Shown here one piece after another: positions 7,491-15,090 of a stretch of DNA of 18,421 nucleotides; positions within the stretch are counted from its first letter, which is position 1; every line of letters begins with the position of its first letter. The translations under genes were made by a program, and so were the position numbers. The stretch spans positions 1 to 18,421 of the forward strand of contig JAISYD010000048.1 in the NCBI GenBank assembly GCA_031270145.1, read 5' to 3'. The stretch comes from Planctomycetota bacterium. Its GTDB lineage: Bacteria; Planctomycetota; SZUA-567. Under the pieces are notes generated by a model. That model saw only the letters and a program-made list of their open reading frames with translations, had not been told where the DNA came from and did not search any database.

Positions 7491-8323
7491 GCCTTCCCGG
7501 CGTTCCCGGCCTGCCGCCGGCCCAGGCCCTCGCCTGGAGCGAAACTTTGGCCATGGCGGACGATCCGGGAGGCCGACCTTCCCTTTCCCTCTGGCTCCCG
7601 TCCGGCGGCTTGACCGTCGCCATCGGCTTGTCGCAGAAGCCGGAGCGGGAGCTGGATCTGGCGGCGATGCGCCGGGACGGGGTGGGACTGGTCCGGCGGC
7701 AGTCGGGGGGCGGCGCGGTGCTGTTGGGGCCGGGCGTGCTGTGCTGGGAGGCCGCGGCGCCGCTTCCCTGGCTGGAGGCGGCCGGCGGCGCCGGCATACA
7801 TAACGCCTATGCCGTCCTGTCCCGGCCTATCGTCGAGGCGCTCCGCCGCTTGGGGCTGGAGGTTTTCCAGGCCGGAATCTGCGACTTGTCCATCGCGGGG
7901 GCGGCGGCGGAGCCGGCCCGGAAGTTGGCGGGGACGGCCCAGCTAAGGCGGAAAAATCGGGTTTTGGCGCACGGTTCGCTGCTCCTAGACATTGATTTGT
8001 CCTTGCTTTCCCGCTATCTCAAGCCGCCTTCGGAACAGCCCGAGTACCGGGCGGGGAGGGGGCACGCCGAGTTTTGCCAAACCGCGGCGGACAAGCTGGG
8101 CCTGGACGCGGCCGGGCGGAAAGCCCTGCCCGGCCGTCTGGCCCGGGCGGCGGCGGCGGTTCTGGCGCCTTCTGGCTGGGACTGGCTGGTACCTCCCAAT
8201 CCCCCGCCGCCGGCCGCCCTCCGCCTGATGCGGGAAAAATACCTGGCCGACGCCTGGAATTTCCAGGGTCGGCTCCCGGGCCGGGGGGCGGATATTAATG
8301 CTGGTTGTCAGCCAACGCGATAA
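7487..8323 (+). CDS. Lipoate-protein ligase A-like protein (BPL/LplA/LipB catalytic fold)
   Basis: The 278-residue product belongs to the lipoyl/octanoyl transferase fold. The lipoate-binding loop reads RRQSGGGAVLLGPGVL (70-85); GGGAV is canonical, but the His that often follows (GGGAVxHD) is replaced by Leu-Leu-Gly. The lysine signature is ARKLAGTAQ with Lys146, and RVLAHGSLLLDID (158-170) closes the pocket as in LplA. Cys132 (GICDLSI) sits where E. coli LplA has GxNDL. It probably attaches lipoate or octanoate to lipoyl domains of 2-oxoacid dehydrogenases or the glycine cleavage H protein. Ligase, octanoyl- and amidotransferase cannot be separated by eye. TTG at 7487 overlaps the serC stop. 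The last 10 or so residues are encoded by sequence that is also the 3' end of the opposite-strand regulator, so the C-terminus may have been replaced. Confidence 0.8.
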   Translation: MSLPGVPGLPPAQALAWSETLAMADDPGGRPSLSLWLPSGGLTVAIGLSQKPERELDLAAMRRDGVGLVRRQSGGGAVLLGPGVLCWEAAAPLPWLEAAGGAGIHNAYAVLSRPIVEALRRLGLEVFQAGICDLSIAGAAAEPARKLAGTAQLRRKNRVLAHGSLLLDIDLSLLSRYLKPPSEQPEYRAGRGHAEFCQTAADKLGLDAAGRKALPGRLARAAAAVLAPSGWDWLVPPNPPPPAALRLMREKYLADAWNFQGRLPGRGADINAGCQPTR

Positions 8324-9284
8324 CGCGTTCGGCGCATAACCGATCCGTAAACAGGATGCTTACATGTTTGCTGCGTATGGCGCCAAGTACCGCTTCCCCT
8401 CTTTCGCTTCCATAGGAAACCGCCAAGGTTTTAATTTTGGACAAAGCGTCGAACCCCGCGCTGATTATTCGGTTATTTAGTGGATGGGCGACGAGTTTGC
8501 CGGTTATATTGAACACATGTCCGAATATATTGCCAACGCCTCCGCCGGCGATGAGCGAGGTTATGGTATTGGCGTCAGCCACCTTTGAAATGATGCTGTC
8601 GCGCAATCCTTTCCCGCGATCGAGAGAGCCAATTCCGGTAATGATTAAATCGGCCTTTTCACCGATTTTAATGGTGGATCTGATTATCGGTTCCCTTAGC
8701 AAATCGTTGCGGATGGAATCATTTTCAACATACATCGGGGCGTTCAGGTAATAGGCCTTTCCCCCAAATACCTTTAAGAGACTCCGGATTATATCGCCAG
8801 AACTCACATTGGGATCCGCGTCGGTGACTTCTCCCATCAGTTGCACTATTTTCAAATCCAGATTTTTAGGGGGATTTTCGCTTAAATACTCCATCATTCC
8901 AGCCACTGTCACTCCGCGCGTCACGCCCAGCGTCATGCCCGGTGAAAGCATGGAATTTATGCATTGGGCGGCGTTTCGACATAAAAGATCCTTTATCACG
9001 GTTCCGGCGGCGTTATTGGCGTTGAATATGAAAGCGTCCTCAATGTCCAATTTACGCCTAAAGACCTGTTCAAGTTGGCGGCATCTTTCATTGGCGATAT
9101 TGATTTTTATTTCAACAATGCCGGCCTCTCGCGCCTCCCGCAACATTCTGGATATGCTGGTTCTCGATATGAAGAGCCTCTTGGCAATCTGCTCCTGGGT
9201 TAAATTATGGTTGTAATACAGGACCGCGATCTCGGATAGGCGGCTGAGTTTTTTTTCACGACGGGACAAATTAGCGTTCTCCAT
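8295..9284 (-). CDS. SorC-family sugar-responsive transcriptional regulator
   Basis: The product has 329 residues, the normal length for SorC/LsrR/DeoR-type (CggR-related) regulators. The N-terminus has the expected helix-turn-helix (about 28-55, LTQEQIAKRLFISRTSISRM followed by LREAREAGIVEIKI). Residues about 65-325 form the sugar-phosphate-binding effector domain, with GMTLGVTRGVTV, QLMGEVT, ADLIITGIGSL, a glycine-rich GGGVGNIFGH and the closing TDRLCAERVIA. Members bind a sugar phosphate and control neighbouring catabolic operons. It lies 53 bases downstream of tctA on the same strand, so it is probably the last gene of the transporter operon and its regulator. No good Shine-Dalgarno sequence precedes the ATG, so translation may be weak. 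Its final 29 bases overlap the end of the convergent lipoate-ligase-like gene. Confidence 0.93.
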   Translation of the reverse strand: MENANLSRREKKLSRLSEIAVLYYNHNLTQEQIAKRLFISRTSISRMLREAREAGIVEIKINIANERCRQLEQVFRRKLDIEDAFIFNANNAAGTVIKDLLCRNAAQCINSMLSPGMTLGVTRGVTVAGMMEYLSENPPKNLDLKIVQLMGEVTDADPNVSSGDIIRSLLKVFGGKAYYLNAPMYVENDSIRNDLLREPIIRSTIKIGEKADLIITGIGSLDRGKGLRDSIISKVADANTITSLIAGGGVGNIFGHVFNITGKLVAHPLNNRIISAGFDALSKIKTLAVSYGSERGEAVLGAIRSKHVSILFTDRLCAERVIALADNQH

Positions 9285-9337
9285 ATCGTAATCGTAAATT
9301 AAGAATAATCAATAACGATCCACGCGTTGTCAATGCG

Positions 9338-10849
9338 TCACGACTCCATTGCGCGGGTGTTCCTCCTGGTCAAATATTCGTCAAGAAGGAAATTCAGGAT
9401 GGGCATGGCGATGGCTATGCCGACCATGACGGTTCCCAGCGAGCGCGTCGTGAAAGCGTCCCAAAGCGAGCCATTATAGGCCATGAGCGTTCTGCGGAAG
9501 TACGGTTCAAGCAATGGCCCAAGGATAAACGCCAGCACCAGAGGCATGACGGGATAGCCATTGTCGTCCAAAATATAGCCAAGCAGGGTGAAAAACACAA
9601 GCGCATAAAGATCAAAAATCCGGTTATTGACCGAAAATGCGCCTAGCGTGCAAAAAATGACAATTATCGGAAGCAGAAGATGGCGTGGCACATTCAACAA
9701 ACGGGCCGTGAACTGTATGGTGCTGGCCTGGATTAGAAACATGAAGATGTTCGCGACGAAAACAGCCACCAGGACCGTTTTAAAAAGCGCCGTCTCGGTA
9801 AGGACCAGGAGTGGGCCGCATTGGATTCCCTGTATCAGAAAGGCTCCGAGGATGACGGCGGTTGAGGGATCGCCAGGCACCGAAAGCGACAACATGGGAA
9901 TAAGCGCTCCGCCCGTGACCGCGTTATTGGCCGTCTCCGAGGCGACGATGCCGTCAACAATTCCGGTCCCGTATTTTTCCGGGTGCCGACTGAAGCGTTT
10001 AGCCTGGGAATATGACAGCATCCCGGCCACGGTGGCGCCAATGCCCGGAAGAATGCCGATGACGGTACCTATAATGGAGGAACGAATCATATTGGGAATT
10101 TGTCGATACATGACCCTCATGTCCGGAAAATAAAAAAACTTCTTTTCGTATTTGGCCATTACTTGTTTTTCACCGAGTTTTCCGGATGAATTGACTATTT
10201 CCGAAAAAGCGTACGCTCCAATGACCACAATTATGAGATTGAATCCGGCGCTCAGCGATGGATTGCCAAAAGTCATGCGAAACGCTCGGCCATCTATGGG
10301 ACTTAGGCCGACGGTTGCGAGCAGGAGACCAATCATGGTGGCAATCCAACCCTTGATAACTTTTCCCTCCATCAGAGTGCATACTAGACTTAGCGCCAGC
10401 AGGGTTGCGCCGAAATATTCCCATGGACCGAAACTGAGGGCGAACTTGGAGAGAATCGGACTGAAAAGCATCAAAACCACCGCGCTGAACATCCCGCCCA
10501 CAAATGAAGCGAAGGTGCCAATGGCCATGGCCTCGGCGCCTCTACCCTGCCGTGCCATGGGATAACCGTCCAATATGGTAGCGATGGCTGCCGCCGTGCC
10601 CGGTATTTTCAGCAATATGGCGGAAATAAGTCCTCCGGATATGCCGCCCATGAATATGCCCATCAGCAACGCCAATGTGTGGGGAATGTTGAGCGAATAT
10701 GTGAACGGCAGGGCCAGAGCTATCGCGACCGGAGTATTCAACCCCGGAATGGCGCCAAAACAAATGCCCACGAAGGCGCCAAGCATGGAGAGTAAAATGA
10801 ATATGGGATCCAGCATGGTGCTGGAAAGAACCTGCGACATCTCACCCAT
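9338..10849 (-). CDS. tctA: Tripartite tricarboxylate transporter large membrane subunit TctA
   Basis: From the ATG at 10849 the protein has 503 residues, the typical TctA length, with about 11-12 hydrophobic segments. Family motifs are GAIPGLNTPVAIALALPFTY (32-51), GIFMGGISGGLISAILLKIPG and TILDGYPMARQGRGAEAM. Further on, the motifs GILPGIGATVAGMLSYSQAKR and LIPMLSLSVPGDPSTAVILG mark the second inverted half. TctA forms the channel of a secondary, ion-gradient-driven importer that works with a periplasmic receptor (TctC) and TctB. The start is set by AGGAGG 9 bases before the ATG; the frame is open further upstream to an ATG at 10993, but those 48 residues are hydrophilic and not family-like. 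Family members carry citrate, tartrate, other carboxylates or aromatic acids. The ulaG linkage suggests a sugar acid or sugar lactone. Confidence 0.95.
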   Translation of the reverse strand: MGEMSQVLSSTMLDPIFILLSMLGAFVGICFGAIPGLNTPVAIALALPFTYSLNIPHTLALLMGIFMGGISGGLISAILLKIPGTAAAIATILDGYPMARQGRGAEAMAIGTFASFVGGMFSAVVLMLFSPILSKFALSFGPWEYFGATLLALSLVCTLMEGKVIKGWIATMIGLLLATVGLSPIDGRAFRMTFGNPSLSAGFNLIIVVIGAYAFSEIVNSSGKLGEKQVMAKYEKKFFYFPDMRVMYRQIPNMIRSSIIGTVIGILPGIGATVAGMLSYSQAKRFSRHPEKYGTGIVDGIVASETANNAVTGGALIPMLSLSVPGDPSTAVILGAFLIQGIQCGPLLVLTETALFKTVLVAVFVANIFMFLIQASTIQFTARLLNVPRHLLLPIIVIFCTLGAFSVNNRIFDLYALVFFTLLGYILDDNGYPVMPLVLAFILGPLLEPYFRRTLMAYNGSLWDAFTTRSLGTVMVGIAIAMPILNFLLDEYLTRRNTRAMES

Positions 10850-10858
10850 ATCGTCATA

Positions 10859-10864
10859 CCTCCT
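10859..10864 (-). promoter_or_regulatory. Ribosome binding site deciding the tctA start
   Basis: On the minus strand this reads AGGAGG, 9 bases before the ATG at 10849. It favours the 503-residue protein over the longer open frame from 10993. Confidence 0.75.
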
Positions 10865-10999
10865 ATGAAAGAAGTCTATCTCAAAAAGTTGAATTTTTGC
10901 ATTCTTGGAAATAGGCGTCCTGCGGTCCGCCGTTTCCGCCGCTTTTGTTTCCGGCTTTCCGTCGGATTTCCAATCGTTTCGCGCTAACTCCAATTATAT

Positions 11000-11485
11000 C
11001 TATAGGATCGATTTCAGTACGCCAGCCGGGATTCGAACATGTAGATAGTTCGAAAAAAGGTACCCTAGCGCCAAAACCGAGGCGACCATCAACAAGGATC
11101 GGAAAAACAATCGCTTTGGGGATTTGGCGACGCTGTCCCCGTTGGTTTGCCTATCCATGTAGAATGATATGCATATCAGATAAAGGCTGCCGGCAATCGC
11201 AAATCCAAGAATGTCCATTAACGCCACGAAGGCCACGAAAGACAGAAAGAAAACGCCCCGAGGACCCTTGAATATGGTTACCACTTTGAAGGGAGATTTT
11301 TGACGCGACGCAAGAATTTGCAAGATGCGAATGAGTATAAACGCACAGAGTACGTATATGAGCGCCCTTGGAAAAATGGCCGCCCCGCCGGTACGTTCGA
11401 ACCTGGTGACGGTGTAGGTCAGAGACTCATGGTAATAATAGCCGCCAACGCAACCAAGAACAAGAAGAAAGATTATTTCGCCCAT
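11000..11485 (-). CDS. tctB: Tripartite tricarboxylate transporter small membrane subunit TctB
   Basis: The 161-residue protein has four hydrophobic segments (about 3-16, 36-58, 75-107 in one or two spans, and 130-146), the expected size and layout of TctB. The start EIIFLLVLGCVGGYYYHES and the segment RTGGAAIFPRALIYVLCAFI resemble the family pattern of a helix followed by an aromatic-glycine-Pro motif. TctB is poorly conserved, so the identification leans on position between tctC and tctA, size and topology. GGAG lies 6 bases before the ATG. A 150-base gap separates it from tctA; I see no terminator there. Confidence 0.88.
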   Translation of the reverse strand: MGEIIFLLVLGCVGGYYYHESLTYTVTRFERTGGAAIFPRALIYVLCAFILIRILQILASRQKSPFKVVTIFKGPRGVFFLSFVAFVALMDILGFAIAGSLYLICISFYMDRQTNGDSVAKSPKRLFFRSLLMVASVLALGYLFSNYLHVRIPAGVLKSIL

Positions 11486-11582
11486 AATAATCTCCGCGCA
11501 TGAATTTGCATCGCTATCGATTTCTCCCGCGGCGCCCGGAACGATTCGACGGCGCCGCGGGTAGGAAATTAACAGCGTAAAA

Positions 11583-12524
11583 TTATTCCATGGCGTCGAT
11601 TTTCACTTTAAAATCGCTGAATATGTTGTCAAGCCAGGCTATATAATCGTCGGTGCTCTTATAGTTGCCTATGTAACCGAGATTTTCGAAATCCTTGGTA
11701 AGTTCGGGTTCCTGAGCGAAAGTTTCCCTAACCGCCTTGTCGATATAGGCGATGATTTCGGAGGGCGTGCCCTTGTCGGCAAATAGGCCGATAATTTGAT
11801 CCGTTATAGAGTAGTCGACGCCCATTTCCTTGAAGGTTGGGATATCCGGGTAGGCTGGCAATCTCTCGTGGTGGAAAACTCCCAAGCTGCGGAAATCGCC
11901 GGAATCAATAAATGGCTTCATCTGCGCGAAAAAATCGGAACTTGCCTCGAGGCGTCCGGCCAATAATTCGGATTGCTTGCCGACCTCGGGAATATCGATA
12001 ACCTTGAATTTCATACCTAAACTGTCCTCGAGGGCGAGCAGGACGCCGGTGGACGGGGAATTGGAAAAAACGCCATAGCGGAAATCAGGATTTGATTTAA
12101 TTGATTTCTTGAAATCGTCGAAAGTCTTGATGGGAGAGTCGTTCCTCACGCAGAGGGTCATATAACCGGAAAAAACGGAACAAACCGGAGCGAAATCCCT
12201 GCGGGTGTAGTTGAAGGTTCCAATGGCGTAATTCAGCGGCATACTGGCCAATTGTGTGACCAGGGTATGGCCGCTCATATCGTTTTCCTTGAGAAACTCG
12301 TTGTACCCGACGGATCCTCCGGCCCCACCGATATTGATGATATTGACGGATTTCTTGAAATGCTTCTGAAAATGCTTCGTGAAAGAGCGAAAAGCTATAT
12401 CGGTGGCGCCGCCGGCCCCGCTTGGAATGATGACGGTCAGATCGCGTGTCGGATAATCAAGGGCGAGCGCATTCGATATAACCAGTATTGCGCAAAACAG
12501 CATTGGCATAAAATGGCGTTGCAT
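11583..12524 (-). CDS. tctC: Tripartite tricarboxylate transporter periplasmic receptor TctC (Bug family)
   Basis: The 313-residue protein is the soluble substrate receptor. It has a Sec signal peptide (about residues 1-22, hydrophobic FMPMLFCAILVISNALA with no lipobox) and then the Bug-family opening YPTRDLTVIIPSGAGGATDI. Further features are INIGGAGGSVGYNEFLKEND, NYAIGTFNYTRRDFAPVC, the hinge-region segment SPIKTFDDFKKSI and the C-terminal PAYPDIPTFKEMGVDYSITD. The protein binds a carboxylated ligand in the periplasm and delivers it to TctAB. Bug proteins often use an Asp in the second loop for ligand type; I cannot read the ligand from sequence. GAGGAG precedes the ATG by 6 bases. It sits 68 bases after ulaG, the same strand throughout. 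Confidence 0.95.
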   Translation of the reverse strand: MQRHFMPMLFCAILVISNALALDYPTRDLTVIIPSGAGGATDIAFRSFTKHFQKHFKKSVNIINIGGAGGSVGYNEFLKENDMSGHTLVTQLASMPLNYAIGTFNYTRRDFAPVCSVFSGYMTLCVRNDSPIKTFDDFKKSIKSNPDFRYGVFSNSPSTGVLLALEDSLGMKFKVIDIPEVGKQSELLAGRLEASSDFFAQMKPFIDSGDFRSLGVFHHERLPAYPDIPTFKEMGVDYSITDQIIGLFADKGTPSEIIAYIDKAVRETFAQEPELTKDFENLGYIGNYKSTDDYIAWLDNIFSDFKVKIDAME

Positions 12525-12592
12525 TGTCTTCTCCTCGTAAAATTTTGGCTAAATCTCAACCACGCATTCAATATATATATCAAACGCCGAAG

Positions 12593-13666
12593 TCATAGGA
12601 AGGAGCGGTATGGAATATTCGGCTCGTGCGTCATCGCGTCGGTGAATCCCCGTGGATGCTTGAAGCGTTTTTTATCCCTGTCGTCCGGATAGACGTATTT
12701 GCCGCCCGGAGCCCAAATGTAGAGATTGAATTTATAATCCATCATGTCCTTTTTATAATCGTAAAGAAGCTTGATTTCATAGGGATCGGTGAAGAAGGTC
12801 GGCCAGATATCGTAGTGAATGGGTATCATGACCTTGCATCTGAGATTTTCCGCCATGCGCAAGACATCGGATGCTGTCAGCTTGTCGGAGATGCCGATGG
12901 GGTTCTCGGCGAACGGCGCCACCGCCACATCGATATCATGATCCTTGCCGTGTTTAACATAATAATTGGAAAAATGGGAGTCTCCGCTATGGTAAAAAGT
13001 GCCGCCGGGGGTCTTAACCAGGTAATTAATGGCGCGGTCGTCCATATCGTCCGGAAATCTGCCTATAATGCTGCCGTATGGCGGAGCCGTTACCAGAGCG
13101 GTTCGATCGAATGCGTCCAGGGCCACGACCTCGACATCCTTGAACTTTACTGAATCACCAGGCTTCATCTGGACAATCCTGTTTTCCGGAACCCCCCAAC
13201 CCCGCCATTTGTCGGCGCTGAACTTCGGGCCGATAAAGGGCACATCGGGCATTTTTAGAATTGCGGCCGTACTATAGATATCCATATGATCGGCATGATC
13301 GTGAGTGGTGAAAAACGCGTCAAGGCTCTTAATCTTGAAGGGATCAATGTAATGCGGTATATTACGCGGATTCAAATGCATTTGGTCGCTGCCGGCGATG
13401 CGGGCCAACTGATAGTTCAATCCCTTCTGGCTGTCCGGGACGTTGTAGTGTGATGTCTTGGCGTTACCGGAGAAGATATCGAAACTGATGTTGCAGCCTC
13501 CTTCGGATTTTATCCATATGGCGGTGCAGCCAAGCCACCAGCAGGCGAAGGAGCCAGGTTTCACCGCAGTTTCATTGATCTCCTCCAATAACCAGGTACC
13601 CCATTCGGGAAAACACTCAAGTATCCATTGCTCGCGCGTGATGTCATTTGCGTTTCTGTTTGCCAT
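12593..13666 (-). CDS. ulaG: L-ascorbate-6-phosphate lactonase family protein UlaG
   Basis: The 357-residue product agrees along its full length with E. coli UlaG (about 354 residues), as I recall that sequence: ITREQWILECFPEWGTWLLE, ACWWLGCTAIWIKSEGG, DAFFTTHDHADHMD, DVPFIGP, VVALDAFDRTALVT, MDDRAINYLVKTPGG and the ending PRGFTDAMTHEPNIPYRSFL. It is a cytoplasmic metallo-beta-lactamase-fold enzyme. The metal motif HxHxDH is intact (THDHADH), with the later ligands in YHSGDSHFSNYY and VMIPIHYDIW. UlaG opens L-ascorbate 6-phosphate to 3-keto-L-gulonate 6-phosphate. In enteric bacteria the substrate comes from a PTS (UlaABC); none is seen here, and a Tct transporter follows instead. AGGAG is 6 bases before the ATG. 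UlaD/E/F enzymes are not in the window. Confidence 0.95.
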   Translation of the reverse strand: MANRNANDITREQWILECFPEWGTWLLEEINETAVKPGSFACWWLGCTAIWIKSEGGCNISFDIFSGNAKTSHYNVPDSQKGLNYQLARIAGSDQMHLNPRNIPHYIDPFKIKSLDAFFTTHDHADHMDIYSTAAILKMPDVPFIGPKFSADKWRGWGVPENRIVQMKPGDSVKFKDVEVVALDAFDRTALVTAPPYGSIIGRFPDDMDDRAINYLVKTPGGTFYHSGDSHFSNYYVKHGKDHDIDVAVAPFAENPIGISDKLTASDVLRMAENLRCKVMIPIHYDIWPTFFTDPYEIKLLYDYKKDMMDYKFNLYIWAPGGKYVYPDDRDKKRFKHPRGFTDAMTHEPNIPYRSFL

Positions 13667-13768
13667 GGCGGTCTCCTAATGCATGTTTCGGCATTTTCAA
13701 AAATAATAAAAACCGGATAGCGCGTGAAATATGCGAAAATGTACACCAACGACAGGTGAAATATAAAA

Positions 13769-14800
13769 TTAGGCGTCGTCGAGAGTATACATTATGACAT
13801 TATCCGAGCGGCAGGCGGCATAGATATGGAATTTTTCCCCGTCATCCCAGACGTCGACATTGTTGTATGCCTGCAATTCGTCAATCATGGTTGATTCCAT
13901 GGAAAATGCGCCCTCCACGGGTTTCGGTCGCAGCAACAACAGGGCGGAGTTGGCCGAATTATAGCCGATTAAGATGGATCGCTTATTAAATATTTTACCG
14001 CACCATAAAGCATGTCCCCAACCAACCGGAAATGAGTAGATGCGCTTGTATGCGCCGTCGGAATTCTTGTAGACATTAAGTCGATCCCCATGAAACCCCT
14101 CAATAGTCACCAATTCGTCAGTTCCGTCGCCGTCAATGTCGTATGGCAACAGTTCGCTGATCTCGCAGTCAAGCAGTTGTTCCGACTTCCATTCCCCACC
14201 TTTTGTCTTTGGTGGAGTCAGCGCAAAAGCGCCTTCCGTCCCTGTAACTATGACTACTTGCGGCTGAGCGTTTAGGGGGCCGCAATACATGCCGTGGTTT
14301 CTACAAATGCCGCCCTTTATTTCCTTCATCCCGCACGGTTCCGGATATGAGAAGCGCCCCGCGTAGACACGACCGGGCGTGGACCAATCGTCCTTGAAAT
14401 CTTTTGAATCGCACATACTTGATCCAACAATCCATTTATCGCCCTCGATGTCCACAACCGTGAATCTGTGCAAATATGGCTGTTTAAAAATCATGTTCTG
14501 AATATATGAGCCATTGTTGTCGCGTTGGACATAGATCACGCATGAGTCCTTTGCCTGGAATCCAGTGTAAAATCTCTGGGTGGCCAGAAACTTTTCTTCG
14601 CTGCCAAGCTGCACAATCGTCATGGTGCCGCCGGGTTCGCCCCAAACGGATTCAATCCCCGAGCCATCCCGGGCGGAAAAGCTGATACACCCGGCCTTTC
14701 CTTGCGCGGCGCACATGACTCTTTTGCCGCGGCTTGAATTATATACCTTAATCGCATAACACAATGGCAATTTGGTAATCACCTTTTTGGTTATAATCAT
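13769..14800 (-). CDS. Beta-propeller-like (FG-GAP/VCBS-type) protein of unknown function, first gene of the ulaG-tct operon
   Basis: I do not recognise this 343-residue protein as a named family. It lacks a signal peptide and membrane segment, so it should be cytoplasmic. It is beta-rich with repeating blade-like units. One has an exact calcium-type loop DIDGDGTDEL (221-230), and weaker versions read VVDIEGDKWIVG (115-126) and NVDVWDDGEKFHIYA (314-328). Histidines recur at similar places near blade entries (LHRF, RNHGMYCG, GFHGDR, GWGHALWCG), which could line a central pocket. Cysteines are numerous for its size. GGAAAGG lies 5 bases before the ATG, and ulaG starts about 100 bases downstream on the same strand. 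An enzymatic role on the same sugar acid or lactone is plausible but not shown; a sensor or scaffold is equally possible. Confidence 0.82.
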   Translation of the reverse strand: MIITKKVITKLPLCYAIKVYNSSRGKRVMCAAQGKAGCISFSARDGSGIESVWGEPGGTMTIVQLGSEEKFLATQRFYTGFQAKDSCVIYVQRDNNGSYIQNMIFKQPYLHRFTVVDIEGDKWIVGSSMCDSKDFKDDWSTPGRVYAGRFSYPEPCGMKEIKGGICRNHGMYCGPLNAQPQVVIVTGTEGAFALTPPKTKGGEWKSEQLLDCEISELLPYDIDGDGTDELVTIEGFHGDRLNVYKNSDGAYKRIYSFPVGWGHALWCGKIFNKRSILIGYNSANSALLLLRPKPVEGAFSMESTMIDELQAYNNVDVWDDGEKFHIYAACRSDNVIMYTLDDA

Positions 14801-14826
14801 ATTATCCTTTCCATATTAGGTGATTA
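14776..14826 (-). repeat. Inverted repeat spanning the start of the propeller gene
   Basis: TAATCACC (14776-14783) and GGTGATTA (14819-14826) are perfect 8-base complements. They surround the ribosome binding site and the ATG at 14800. This could be an operator for the SorC-family regulator or an RNA hairpin presenting or hiding the start site. Confidence 0.4.
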
Positions 14827-14944
14827 ATGGTGTATCCAGAATTCATCCGGCGATTTATTGGAGGATGAACTTGCCATCCAGTATGTTTACGGCCTACGTT
14901 GATGAATCCCAACTATACGTACGGCAAAGTCATGACTAAGCGCC

Positions 14945-14972
14945 AAACATAAAGCCCGCAAGCAACCGCGGG
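14945..14972 (-). terminator. Terminator-like hairpin inside the operon leader
   Basis: On the minus strand CCCGC (14972-14968), an 8-base loop and GCGGG (14959-14955) are followed by CTTTATGTTT. The short all-G/C stem plus T-rich tail is what an intrinsic terminator looks like. It lies between the candidate promoter and the first gene, so it could be an attenuator, or the end of a short RNA of roughly 110 bases. Confidence 0.4.
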
Positions 14973-15060
14973 AAACATCTATTTTGGGAAAAGGCGGCTG
15001 TTCCATGAAAAAAGCATTTAAATTAACGAAGGCTAACTTATGGGACAGATTACCTCAATA

Positions 15061-15090
15061 ATGATAAAATGTCAATAAAAAAGTTGTAAA
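15061..15090 (-). promoter_or_regulatory. Candidate sigma-70-type promoter for the propeller-ulaG-tct-regulator operon
   Basis: On the minus strand TTTACA (15090-15085) is followed after 18 bases by TATCAT (15066-15061), each five of six matches to consensus. An overlapping alternative is a perfect TTGACA (15075-15070) with a poor TAATCT 17 bases on (15052-15047). Either gives a leader of about 250 bases before the ATG at 14800. Confidence 0.45.

Noticed and set aside
10850..10993. 48-residue N-terminal extension of TctA
   Set aside because: AGGAGG is placed for the ATG at 10849, and the extension is hydrophilic and unlike the family.
14881..14950. Short plus-strand frame ending in TAA just before the CCCGC/GCGGG hairpin
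   Set aside because: Only about 17 codons from its ATG, no ribosome site, and the T-rich tail of the hairpin is on the other strand.
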